A program made the position numbers and the translations under genes. 8,365 bases of DNA from Planctomycetota bacterium (GTDB lineage: Bacteria > Planctomycetota > Phycisphaerae > FEN-1346 > JAACEH01): NCBI GenBank assembly GCA_016935955.1, contig JAFGPY010000418.1, positions 1-8,365 on the forward strand, in the 5' to 3' direction. The first letter of the stretch is position 1. The number at the start of each line of letters is the position of its first letter. Below, in pieces: positions 1 through 7,900 of the stretch. A model generated the notes under the pieces. It was not told where the DNA came from and searched no databases. It worked only from the letters and a program-made list of their open reading frames with translations.

Positions 1-5
1 AACAC

Positions 6-2240
6 GTGACCCTTGCCCTGACAGTTTTTCATCCCTGGCTGCTGGCCGCCGGTACGGCCATGGCCTCGATCCCCGTCATCATCCACCTGCTCAATCGCCT
101 GCGCTTCAAGCGCGTCGTCTGGGCGGCCATGGAGTTCCTGCTTGCTGCCCATCGCAAGAACGCCCGCCGCATTCGTATCGAGCAGATCATTCTGCTGGTC
201 ATCCGCACGCTGATCATTCTGCTGCTGGCCGCCGCGCTGGCCCGTCCCGTCCTGACCGGGCTGCTCGGCCAGTTCGGCCGCAGCGCCACCCACGCCATCA
301 TCGTCATGGACGATTCCTTCAGCATGTCGTCGCAGCATCGCGGCAACGTGGAGGGCGGTTCGATCATGCTCGAAGCCCGCCAGGCGGCCGCGCGGCTGGT
401 CGAGGGCTTCGATCAGCGCGACGGCGTCTCGCTGGTCCTGGCCGGCTCGCAGCCGCATGGGCGGATCACGGCTGCAAGCTACGATCATCCCTACGTTCTC
501 GAACAGATCGAGAGTCTGCGGGCCAGCGATTCGGCCACTGACATGATCGGCGCCCTGGAGGTCGCCAAGAAGATCATCGACGAGAGCGAACTGGAGCAGA
601 AGACCGTTTACGTCTTCACCGACAACACCGCCGTGGCCTGGACCGACGATGCCGCCGGCACGCTGGCCAAGCTCGTGGCCGCCATTGCCGAGAAAGCCAC
701 GCTGACGGTCGTCGACTTCGGGCAGCCCGAGTCCTCGAACGTCGTCGTCCGCAGCCTCCGACCGGACAAGTCCGTGGTCACCACGGGCATCGACTCGCTG
801 TTCCGTATCGAGGTCGAGAACTTTTCGGACCAGCCGGCCGCCGACGTCGTGGTCAACATGGCCGTGGACGGGCAGCGGCTGGCGCCGGTGGTTGTCGGCG
901 AAGTGCCGCCGCGAAAGGTCGAAACCCGCAGTTGGTCGTGGAATTTCACTGAGCCGGGGGGCCACACCGTGGCCGCCTCGCTCCGCGAGCAACCCGGCGA
1001 CGACCTGGCGGTCGACAGCACCCGCCTGCTGGCGGTGGACGTGCGGCCGGCCGTGGACGTGCTGCTGGTCGACGGTGAGCCGCGCGAAGGTGCGTTCCGC
1101 GGAGAAGTGGAATACCTCCGCGAGGCCATTGACCCGCGGGGACGCGACGAGAAGCGGGCCACCAGCTATAGCGTGCGGACCCTTCGCGATACCGAGTTCG
1201 CGGCCGCCGATACCGACGGCGTGGACTTCATCGCCCTGGCCAACGTGGCGTCGCTGAGCGGCGCGCAGGTCAAGGCCCTGGAGCGTTTCGTCGAGGGCGG
1301 CGGATCGGTGATGATCTTCCTCGGCGACCAGGTGCGGATACGCGACTACAACGATGCGCTCTACCTCAACGGCAAAGGGCTGCTGCCGGCCTCGCTCGGC
1401 CCGACCCTCGGAACCACCGAGGTCGGCCATCCCGAGCAGTACACGACGTTCGACGTGGGCCACTTCGACCATCCGGCCCTGGCCCGCTTCAAGGCTCAGC
1501 AGGGGGCGGCCGGTCTCAGCAGCGTCCAGGTCAACAAGTATTTCCAGCTCAACCTCCCGGTGGACGACGAGGCCGTGCAGGTCATTCTACGGTTCGCCAA
1601 TGCCGAGAACAGTCCGGCCGTGGTCGAGCGGCGCTACGGTCGCGGCCGCGTGGTCCTCGTGGCTACCAGCGCCGACGCCGAATGGACCGATTTCCCGAAG
1701 CTGCCGGCCTATCTGCAACTGATGCAGGAGATGATGAAGTACATGATGCCCGACGTCCTGTGGCGCTATAACCGCCTCGTGGACGCCGAGACGCAACTGC
1801 CCGTGTCCGCGGCCGACATCAACACGAGCTTCGTCATGGAGAAACCGCGGCACGAGACGGTTAGCCTCGTGCCGAGCGACATCGGCGGCCAGCGCCGGGC
1901 CCTGGTCATCGGCGATCGCGAGCGGGCGGCGCCCGGAGCCGTGCTGGACCAGAGCGGATTGTATGCTATTCGTCCGACTCGCGGCGGCACGGGCAAGGAG
2001 TTCCGCCTGGCTGTCAACGTGGATACCGTCGAGAGCGAACTGTCGCATCTGGATCGCGACGGGCTGCTCCGTCGGCTGGGCGGCGTGCCGCTGGTCTATG
2101 CCCGCGGCGCCGAGGGGCTCAAGCAGTCGCTCCTGGAGCAGGAAGCGGCCGGCGGCTGGGCGAGGAACCTGTTGTGGGCCATGCTGGGCCTGCTGCTGGT
2201 CGAGACGATGTTGGCCTGGCTGTTCAACCGCGGCGCGTAA
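6..2240 (+). CDS. BatA-like membrane protein with VWA domain and amidotransferase-like domain
   Basis: This 744-residue protein starts with the double-helix BatA module: a hydrophobic segment at residues 11-29, the IHLLNRLRFKRV signature at about 26-37, and a second helix at about 60-80. A VWA domain follows (about 96-240) with a full MIDAS: D102, S104 and S106 (DxSxS), T178 and D206. Residues about 245-345 look like an Ig/CARDB-type beta-sandwich. Residues about 348-580 resemble the class I glutamine amidotransferase fold (VDVLLVDGEP, then GGGSVMIFLG), but the nucleophile position has no Cys, and the whole protein has no Cys. A last helix lies at about 720-740. The GTG start is chosen because BatA proteins begin a few residues before the H/N-P-W-L-L motif; only five bases precede it, so the RBS and a longer start cannot be judged. 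In the family, VWA proteins partner MoxR ATPases; the substrate here is unknown. Family placement is firm, function is inferred. Confidence 0.9.
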   Translation: MTLALTVFHPWLLAAGTAMASIPVIIHLLNRLRFKRVVWAAMEFLLAAHRKNARRIRIEQIILLVIRTLIILLLAAALARPVLTGLLGQFGRSATHAIIVMDDSFSMSSQHRGNVEGGSIMLEARQAAARLVEGFDQRDGVSLVLAGSQPHGRITAASYDHPYVLEQIESLRASDSATDMIGALEVAKKIIDESELEQKTVYVFTDNTAVAWTDDAAGTLAKLVAAIAEKATLTVVDFGQPESSNVVVRSLRPDKSVVTTGIDSLFRIEVENFSDQPAADVVVNMAVDGQRLAPVVVGEVPPRKVETRSWSWNFTEPGGHTVAASLREQPGDDLAVDSTRLLAVDVRPAVDVLLVDGEPREGAFRGEVEYLREAIDPRGRDEKRATSYSVRTLRDTEFAAADTDGVDFIALANVASLSGAQVKALERFVEGGGSVMIFLGDQVRIRDYNDALYLNGKGLLPASLGPTLGTTEVGHPEQYTTFDVGHFDHPALARFKAQQGAAGLSSVQVNKYFQLNLPVDDEAVQVILRFANAENSPAVVERRYGRGRVVLVATSADAEWTDFPKLPAYLQLMQEMMKYMMPDVLWRYNRLVDAETQLPVSAADINTSFVMEKPRHETVSLVPSDIGGQRRALVIGDRERAAPGAVLDQSGLYAIRPTRGGTGKEFRLAVNVDTVESELSHLDRDGLLRRLGGVPLVYARGAEGLKQSLLEQEAAGGWARNLLWAMLGLLLVETMLAWLFNRGA

Positions 2241-2293
2241 AGCTGCCTGTGGTGCCCGGACGTCCGCGGCCGGGGAATGGAGCCAAGGGGTGC

Positions 2294-2314
2294 CATGGCT
2301 GCTCCGCAGCCATG
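2294..2314. other. Hairpin 1 of the palindromic element
   Basis: CATGGCTGC (2294-2302) pairs perfectly with GCAGCCATG (2306-2314) across a TCC loop. The stem is 9 bp and begins and ends in CATG. Its left arm overlaps the outer inverted end, so the RNA could fold either as two small hairpins or as one long-range stem. Confidence 0.8.
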
Positions 2315-2335
2315 CTTGCCGTGAGCGGCGTTTGG

Positions 2336-2356
2336 CATGCCTGCAGGGCAGGCATG
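2336..2356. other. Hairpin 2 of the palindromic element
   Basis: CATGCCTGC (2336-2344) pairs perfectly with GCAGGCATG (2348-2356) across an AGG loop. Stem length, loop length and CATG ends match hairpin 1; the stems differ at one base per arm (GGCTGC versus GCCTGC). Its right arm overlaps the right outer inverted end. Confidence 0.8.
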
Positions 2357-2404
2357 GCACCCGACTGGGAGAATCGAGAGAACGTAGCCCGGCCGCTGTG
2401 AGTC

Positions 2405-2418
2405 GGGGAACCGAGAGA
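2405..2418 (+). promoter_or_regulatory. Weak purine-rich ribosome binding region for the second VWA gene
   Basis: GGGGAA and then GAGAG lie just before the ATG at 2421. Neither is a canonical AGGAGG at ideal spacing. The start is nevertheless well fixed, because an in-frame TAG at 2385-2387 closes the frame upstream and no other start codon lies between. Confidence 0.4.
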
Positions 2419-2420
2419 CA

Positions 2421-4856
2421 ATGACGCGACTTCTTCAATGGTTCCTGGGAATCGATCGCATCCGCCTCGGCGAGGGCGGACGCGTCGTCTTCGATTTCCT
2501 CTCCGCGTGGCCCGGCTGGGCGGTTTTCCTGGCCGTGGTGATCACCGCCGTCTACGTCTGGAGCATCTATCGCCGTGAGAATCCGGCCACGCCGCCCGTG
2601 GCCCGCGGCCTGCTGATGTTGCTGCGCTGCTCGCTCATCCTGCTGGCCCTGGGCATGATCTTCGAGCCGGCCCTTCGCCTGGAACGCGACGACCAGATTC
2701 GCTCGACCGTGGCCGTCATGGTCGACCGCTCGGCGAGCATGACCGTCGCCGACTGGCAGACCTTCGAGCAGGAGACCAAGCTCGACGTCGAGGTGCCGAC
2801 GGTCGCCGAAATGCTTCGCCGCGGAGGCGTCGCCCCCGCCCGCGACGGTGAGCCCACGCGGTTCGAGTTGGCCCGTGCGGCCCTGGCCCTGGACGTCTCC
2901 GAGCCCGGCGCGGTCGGCAACGCCTTGAAGCGGCTTGCCGCCGAGCAGCGCATCTACCTCTATGTCTTCGACGAGGCGCCGCAACTGGTCAAACGCATCG
3001 ACAGCGCCGACGACGTCGAGGCGGCGCTGAGCGAACTGGCCGCCGTCACGCCGAACGGCAAGCGGACGATGATCCCGCAGTCGGTCGAGAAGGTGCTCGA
3101 ACAGTTGTCCGGCCAGACGCTCACCGGACTGGTCCTGGTGACCGACGGCCGCGACACGGTCTCGGCCGACACGCGGAAGATCGAGGAGACCCTCGGCGAC
3201 GTGCCGCTGGTGTGCGTCGGCCTGGGCAGCGTGACGGCGCCGAACGACGCCGAACTGCTGCGAGCGACCGCCGAGCGACGGGCCTTCGTCAACGAGGAAC
3301 TGCCGGTGCGCGTGGAGCTGCGCAACACCGGCTACGAGGGCCGCGGCAGCGAACTCGAGTTGACCGTGACGGGCCATCCCGAGATGACCGTGACCAAGGC
3401 CGTAACGTTCGGGCCCGAGTCCGTCGCCCAGACGGTCGAGATGCATCTTAAGCCCCAGGAGGCCGGCACGTTCACGTTGCAGGTCACGCTCAAGCCGACC
3501 AACGGCGAGAGCGATCGCGAGAACAACGCCAGCCTGCCGATCGAGATCGACGTGCTGGACCGCAAGCTCAAGGTGCTGATCGTCGAGGACCTGCCGCGCT
3601 GGGAGTACCAGTACCTGAAGAACGCCCTGTACCGCGACCCGACGGTGCTGACGAGTATCCTGCTGAAGAGCGCCGACGTGCATTTCGCGCCCGAGGGCGA
3701 CCTGCCGATCGGCGCGTTCCCCGAGTCGCGCGACAAGCTGTTCGAGTACGACGTGATCGTCCTGGGCGACGTCGATTGCCGCACGTTCAGCGCCGAGCAA
3801 CTCGGCTGGATCGACGAGTTTGTCCGCGTCAAGGGCGGCGGCCTGGTGATGATTGCCGGCAATCGCGGCTACAATCCGAACAGCTACGTCGGGTCGCCCA
3901 TCGAGGCGCTGCTGCCGGTCGAGACGAGCGACGAGCAGTTGATCGGCCAGGTGGGCAACGAATTTCGTCCCGAGCGGACCATCGAGGGGTCGGTCTCGCC
4001 GATCCTGCGTTTCGAGAAGGACATGGACGAGAACCGCAAAACCTGGGAGGACCTCCCCGGGTTCTACTGGTACTACCGCGCCCGCGGCGTCAAGCCCGGA
4101 ACCCAGGTGCTGCTGGAGCATCCGGACCAGACCAGTCCCTACACCGGCGACAAGTTGCCGATCATGGTCCTGCAGCGCGTCGGGGCCGGGCAGGTCTTCT
4201 TCTCGTGCAGCGACGAGACCTGGCGCTGGCGATGGTACACCGGGCGCCGCTACTTCAACAACTTCTGGCTGCAACTGGTCCGCTACCTGGCCTTGCCGCA
4301 GCAGCGGGCCGTCATCGAAACCGAGAACCTCCGCTACACGCTCGGCGAAAAGGCCAAGATCCAGCTTCGCGTAACCGATCCCAGCAGCGTGGGGCCACAG
4401 GTGCAGCGTGTGGCCGCCACGGTCCGCTGGCAGACGCCCGAACAGGCGCCGGCCGAGCAGCAGGTGGTCCTCGGCCGCACGAGCCCCGCGCTGGCCTTCT
4501 TCGAGGGTGAGTTCACGCCCGAGGTGACCGGCAAGTTCGTGATGGCGGCCGAGGTGTCGACCGGCAAGGACACCGTCAGGGCCGAGGGCGATTTCCTGGT
4601 GACGCCCAGCCGCGAAGAGTTCCGCCAGCCGACGCGCGATGCCGCGCTGCTGGCCAAGTTGAGCGGCCTGAACGGTCGCGGGCAGGTTCTCGCGCCGCAC
4701 CAGACCGACCGGCTGCCCGACCTCATCCTGGCCCAGACGCGAACGGTGGACAACGACCTGGTCGACGAGATCTGGGATTCGCCGGGGCTGCTGATCGTAT
4801 TCGTGCTGCTGATCACGCTGGAGTGGGTGCTCCGCAAGCGGCACCGTATGCTATAA
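2421..4856 (+). CDS. Membrane-anchored VWA protein with amidotransferase-like domain
   Basis: This 811-residue protein has helices at about 31-50 and 62-82, then a VWA domain (about 96-270) with D102, S104 and S106 of the DxSxS motif, a candidate Thr at T216 and the TD pair T241-D242. About 40 extra residues (110-147) sit between the first MIDAS motif and the next helix. A beta-sandwich (about 285-380) precedes a class I amidotransferase-like domain (about 383-625) with LKVLIVEDLPRWEYQYLKN and GGGLVMIAGNRGY; Asn or Arg stands where the nucleophile Cys would be, so catalysis is unlikely. DETWRWRW and YFNNFWLQLVRYLA are typical of planctomycete relatives as I recall them. A second beta-sandwich (about 630-728) leads to a C-terminal helix (788-803) ending in basic residues. 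It lies 180 bases after the BatA-like gene and shares its plan, suggesting ancient duplication and joint action. The ligand is unknown. Confidence 0.9.
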   Translation: MTRLLQWFLGIDRIRLGEGGRVVFDFLSAWPGWAVFLAVVITAVYVWSIYRRENPATPPVARGLLMLLRCSLILLALGMIFEPALRLERDDQIRSTVAVMVDRSASMTVADWQTFEQETKLDVEVPTVAEMLRRGGVAPARDGEPTRFELARAALALDVSEPGAVGNALKRLAAEQRIYLYVFDEAPQLVKRIDSADDVEAALSELAAVTPNGKRTMIPQSVEKVLEQLSGQTLTGLVLVTDGRDTVSADTRKIEETLGDVPLVCVGLGSVTAPNDAELLRATAERRAFVNEELPVRVELRNTGYEGRGSELELTVTGHPEMTVTKAVTFGPESVAQTVEMHLKPQEAGTFTLQVTLKPTNGESDRENNASLPIEIDVLDRKLKVLIVEDLPRWEYQYLKNALYRDPTVLTSILLKSADVHFAPEGDLPIGAFPESRDKLFEYDVIVLGDVDCRTFSAEQLGWIDEFVRVKGGGLVMIAGNRGYNPNSYVGSPIEALLPVETSDEQLIGQVGNEFRPERTIEGSVSPILRFEKDMDENRKTWEDLPGFYWYYRARGVKPGTQVLLEHPDQTSPYTGDKLPIMVLQRVGAGQVFFSCSDETWRWRWYTGRRYFNNFWLQLVRYLALPQQRAVIETENLRYTLGEKAKIQLRVTDPSSVGPQVQRVAATVRWQTPEQAPAEQQVVLGRTSPALAFFEGEFTPEVTGKFVMAAEVSTGKDTVRAEGDFLVTPSREEFRQPTRDAALLAKLSGLNGRGQVLAPHQTDRLPDLILAQTRTVDNDLVDEIWDSPGLLIVFVLLITLEWVLRKRHRML

Positions 4857-4857
4857 T
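4849..4857 (+). promoter_or_regulatory. Candidate extended -10 promoter for the coiled-coil gene
   Basis: TGCTATAAT matches the bacterial housekeeping extended -10 consensus (TGnTATAAT) exactly. It overlaps the final Leu codon and TAA stop of the second VWA gene. No convincing -35 box is seen at 16-18 bases upstream (the region is GC-rich), which is tolerated by extended -10 promoters. Transcription would begin near 4864, giving the downstream gene its own leader of about 95 bases. An AT-rich hexamer of this quality is uncommon in such GC-rich sequence, but one match can be chance, and the last codons are constrained by coding. Confidence 0.4.
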
Positions 4858-4902
4858 GCTAAGGGATTTCGTGCCGCCGCGATCTTCCGTGAAACAGCTT
4901 CC

Positions 4903-4935
4903 TGCCGGGAGCATCTAAGACGAAGGACCCCGGCA
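4903..4935 (+). other. Inverted repeat in the leader of the coiled-coil gene
   Basis: TGCCGGG (4903-4909) pairs with CCCGGCA (4929-4935), leaving a 19-base loop. The loop contains AAGGA (4923-4927), a Shine-Dalgarno-like sequence, and the right arm ends directly before ATG 4936. It could modulate translation of the leader ORF. The loop is long and the stem short, so stability is uncertain. Confidence 0.4.
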
Positions 4936-4956
4936 ATGGCCGTTACGAGGGCTTAG
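4936..4956 (+). CDS. Possible six-codon leader ORF
   Basis: ATG at 4936 reads MAVTRA and stops at TAG 4954-4956, two bases before the ATG of the large downstream gene. AAGGA at 4923-4927 sits eight bases upstream at good ribosome-binding spacing. The Shine-Dalgarno of the downstream gene (4947-4951) lies inside this mini-ORF, so ribosomes translating it would cover that site and terminate beside the main start. This geometry fits translational coupling or reinitiation. The peptide has no recognisable attenuator codon run. A six-codon frame easily arises by chance, so this is tentative. Confidence 0.25.
   Translation: MAVTRA
4947..4951 (+). promoter_or_regulatory. Shine-Dalgarno for the coiled-coil gene
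   Basis: GAGGG ends seven bases before ATG 4959. The upstream frame is open back to a TGA at 4890-4892 but offers no ATG, GTG or TTG, so 4959 is the first usable start and the only one with a ribosome binding site. Confidence 0.65.
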
Positions 4957-4958
4957 CC

Positions 4959-7900
4959 ATGACACAGGAACAGCTCCTTCTGTCGCAGTTGCGCGGCCTG
5001 CGGCGGAAGATCCGTACGCTCTTCGCCCTGGACGGTCTCGGCCGCCTGCTGGCCCTGGTGCCGCCGGCCGTTCTGGCCGCCATTCTGCTCGACTACCTCA
5101 TCAAGTTCCCGGCCCTCTTCCGCGCCGCCATGTTGTTGTGCCTGCTCGCCCTGGCCGTCGCCCTCATTGTCCGCCGCCTGTGGCAACCGCTGCGGACGCC
5201 GATCAGCGTCCAGGACGTGGCCGTCGAACTGGAAAGCCATTTCGCCAAACTCGACGATCGGCTGGCCAGCACCGTCAACTTCATCGAGAGCCCGGACGGC
5301 CGCGCGGGCGAGTCGGTCGAATTGCGGCAGGCGGTCGTCGCCGAGACCCTCAAGACGACCACCGGCATGCCTTTCGCCCGGGCCCTGAATCCGCGGCCGC
5401 TGGTCGTCATGTTCCTGCTCGGCATCGTCATTGCCGCAGGCATCGTCTCCCTCGGCGCCTGGCAGGCCGATGCCGCGATGATCGGCATGACGCGGCTCTT
5501 CAATCCTCTGACCGATTGCCAGTGGCCCAGGCGGACGCTGCTCGACGTCGGCTCCGAGCGCCGCTTCATCATCCCCATTGGCGAGGATTTCCAGGCCCGT
5601 GTCTCCGTGGAGGGCGTCGTGCCCGACCGTCTCTACATCCGCTACCGAGAGGCCGGAACCGACGCCTTCGCCCCGGCCGAGATCATGAAACCCCTGGACC
5701 ACGTGGCCGACGGCAACGTCTTCGTCCGCACCTTCACGCGCGTCCGCAAGCCGTTCGAGTTCTACATCACCGGCGGCGACGACGACACCCGGCGCGGCGG
5801 CCTCGTGCTGGTCGACGCCCGGCCGCGGCCGCGAGTCGAGAATGTCGTCCTGCAGGTCACGCCGCCGCCCTACATCACCGACGGGGAGGCCGTGGTCTTC
5901 GAGGGGCAAGGCAGCGCCCGCGCCTTGCAGGGGTCGCAGGTCGTCATGGAAATCCTGACCAACAAACCGATCGCCGACGACGGCGGACGGCCCAAGGCTG
6001 ACGTCCTGTTCGGCCGCGGCGAGCAGCAGCGAACGCTCCCCCTGACGTTCGTGTCCGACGAACCGCTTCCCGACGGTGCGGCCGGCGACGAGGAGACGGC
6101 CCGTCGCATGGCCGCCGAGCGCCGCCTGCTACGGGCCGAGTTCGAGGTCGACCAGACGGAGTTCATCAACTTCCGCATGGTCTGCCTGGACGGTTTCGAC
6201 AGCGAGCCGGGCGAGACGCTGACCCTTGTGGCCGACCGCGACGAGCCGCCGCGCGTGCGGATCGTCGAACCGACACAGGCCATCATGGACGTGACGTTCC
6301 GCAGCGTGGTGCCGATCAAGGCCCACATTCAGGACGATTGCGGCGTGGCCAAGGCCGCTCTCGGCTGGCAGCGAGGCACCTCCGAGGACAAGGGGGCCAT
6401 GGGCCTGACGGCTGTGCGGCCCGTGGAGAAGGGGACCGACGCCCGCCCGCTGGCCCTGACGGCCGTGAGGCGATGGGACCTCCGTGACATTGAGCCCGAG
6501 CTGCAGGTCGGCGACGAGTTGGTTTATCGCTGCGTGGCTGTCGACAACTTCCAGTGGCGCGGGCAGGGGCCGCACACCGCCGAGAGCCAGGAGTACCGTC
6601 TCCGCGTGGTGTCGGTCGAGTCGATGGCCGAGGCCATGAGGCGGAAGCTGCTGGCCCTCGGTCTTCGTGTCAGCGACCTCGTTCGCCGGCAGGAAGACCT
6701 GCAGGCCGGGACCAAGGACACGCGGTCCGAGAAGCAGGAAACCGAGCCGCTGAGCCAGCGTGGTCGCGAGCAGACCATGGGGCAGGAAGATTCCCAGCGG
6801 CAACTGAAACAGCAGGCCGAGGAGATTCGTGACGAGTTCGACGATCTGTTGACGCAGTACCGGCTGAACCGCATTCCGCAGGACGAGGCCTTCGACCATT
6901 CGGTCGAGACGCAGCAGGCCCTCGACGACGTGGCCAAGGACCCGATGCCCAAGGCGGCGCAAGCCCTGCGTCAATCGCGCGACGGCGAGGCCACGCCCCA
7001 GAAGCAGACCGAGACGCTCGACGAGGCCGTCAACGAGCAGCAGCGGGCCATCGACCGCCTCCGCGACGCCCTCAGCCGGCTGGAGCGGTTCACCGAGGCG
7101 GAGGCCATCGCCCAGAAGTTGCGGCAGATTCTGCGGCAACAGGAAAAACTCACCGAGCGGACCGGCGACCTGGCCAACCAGACGCTCGGCAAATCGCAGA
7201 GCGAACTGACGGCCGAGGAGCGCGACACCCAGCAGTCCCTGTCGTCGCGACAGGGCGAACTGGCCCGCGAACTCAAGGAAGCCGTCGACCAGATGAAGCA
7301 GTCGGCCCAGGACCTCGAACAGTCCAACCAGGCGGTCTCCGATGCCCTGAAGGAAACGGCCAAGGATGCCGAGACCCGCGATCCGGTCCGCAAGATGCGC
7401 AACGCCTCGCGGCAGATCGGGCAGAACCAGGCGGCCGTGGCCGGGACAGGTCAGAAGTCGGCCGAAGAGGACATCAAGGCCCTGATCGAGAAACTCGAAA
7501 ACCGCCGCGAACAGGAACTCCAGAATCGCATCAGTTCGCTGAAGGAACTGCAGAAGGAACTCGGGGAGGTTCGCAAGAAGGAGGAAGGGCACCTCCAGGA
7601 GAACAAGGACGCTCAGGCCGGTCAGCCCAACGCGCCGAAGCCCGAGCAGCAGGCCCCCAAGCAGGGGCAGACCGCCCAGCAGACCGGCCAGTTGTCGCAG
7701 AAGATGGAGCAGGCCGGCTCGCCTCAGGCCGCCGAGGCCACCCAGGGCGCCCAGCAGAGCATGGGGCAGGCCCAGTCGCAGCTCTCGCAGTCGCAAAGCC
7801 AACCGGCCCAGCAGAATCAGGAGAAGTCGCTCGAACAACTCGATCAGGCCAACCGTGAGTTGGAGCAGGACATTCAGGACGCCGAGCAGGCCCTGGCCGA

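Larger units (their letters stand above)
2288..2362. repeat. Nested palindromic intergenic element (REP/MITE-like)
   Basis: Perfect 10-base inverted ends, GGGTGCCATG at 2288-2297 and CATGGCACCC at 2353-2362, enclose two internal hairpins that overlap the ends. The spacer between the hairpins is 2315-2335. The element fills much of the 180-base gap between the two VWA genes and contains no ORF of note. The nested symmetry resembles paired REP sequences or a miniature inverted-repeat element. From general recall, intergenic repeats beginning GGGTGCCA are frequent in planctomycete genomes, but copy number cannot be seen in this window. No T-tract follows either hairpin, so a classical terminator is unlikely. 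It could affect mRNA stability between co-transcribed genes. Confidence 0.75.

Noticed and set aside
2294..2356. Rho-independent terminator between the two VWA genes
   Set aside because: Both stems are strong but neither is followed by a T-tract, and the flanking genes look functionally linked and co-directional.
1587..4844. Antisense open frame of 1085 codons covering parts of both VWA genes
   Set aside because: It is the exact complement phase of well-supported sense genes; its product is rich in Leu, Arg, Gly and Gln with no recognisable domain, and its openness follows from absent TTA, CTA and TCA codons.
2421..4856. Active glutamine amidotransferase
   Set aside because: The fold resembles class I amidotransferases, but the nucleophile-elbow position lacks Cys, and the four Cys residues (70, 265, 453, 596) lie elsewhere.
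4953..5909. Antisense open frame of 318 codons
   Set aside because: Same complement-phase effect under the N-terminal part of the coiled-coil gene; no domain and no plausible RBS context.
5138..6001. Alternative + strand frame of 287 codons inside the coiled-coil gene
   Set aside because: The product is dominated by Arg, Pro and Gly, typical of a shifted frame in GC-rich DNA, while the overlapping main frame has recognisable features.
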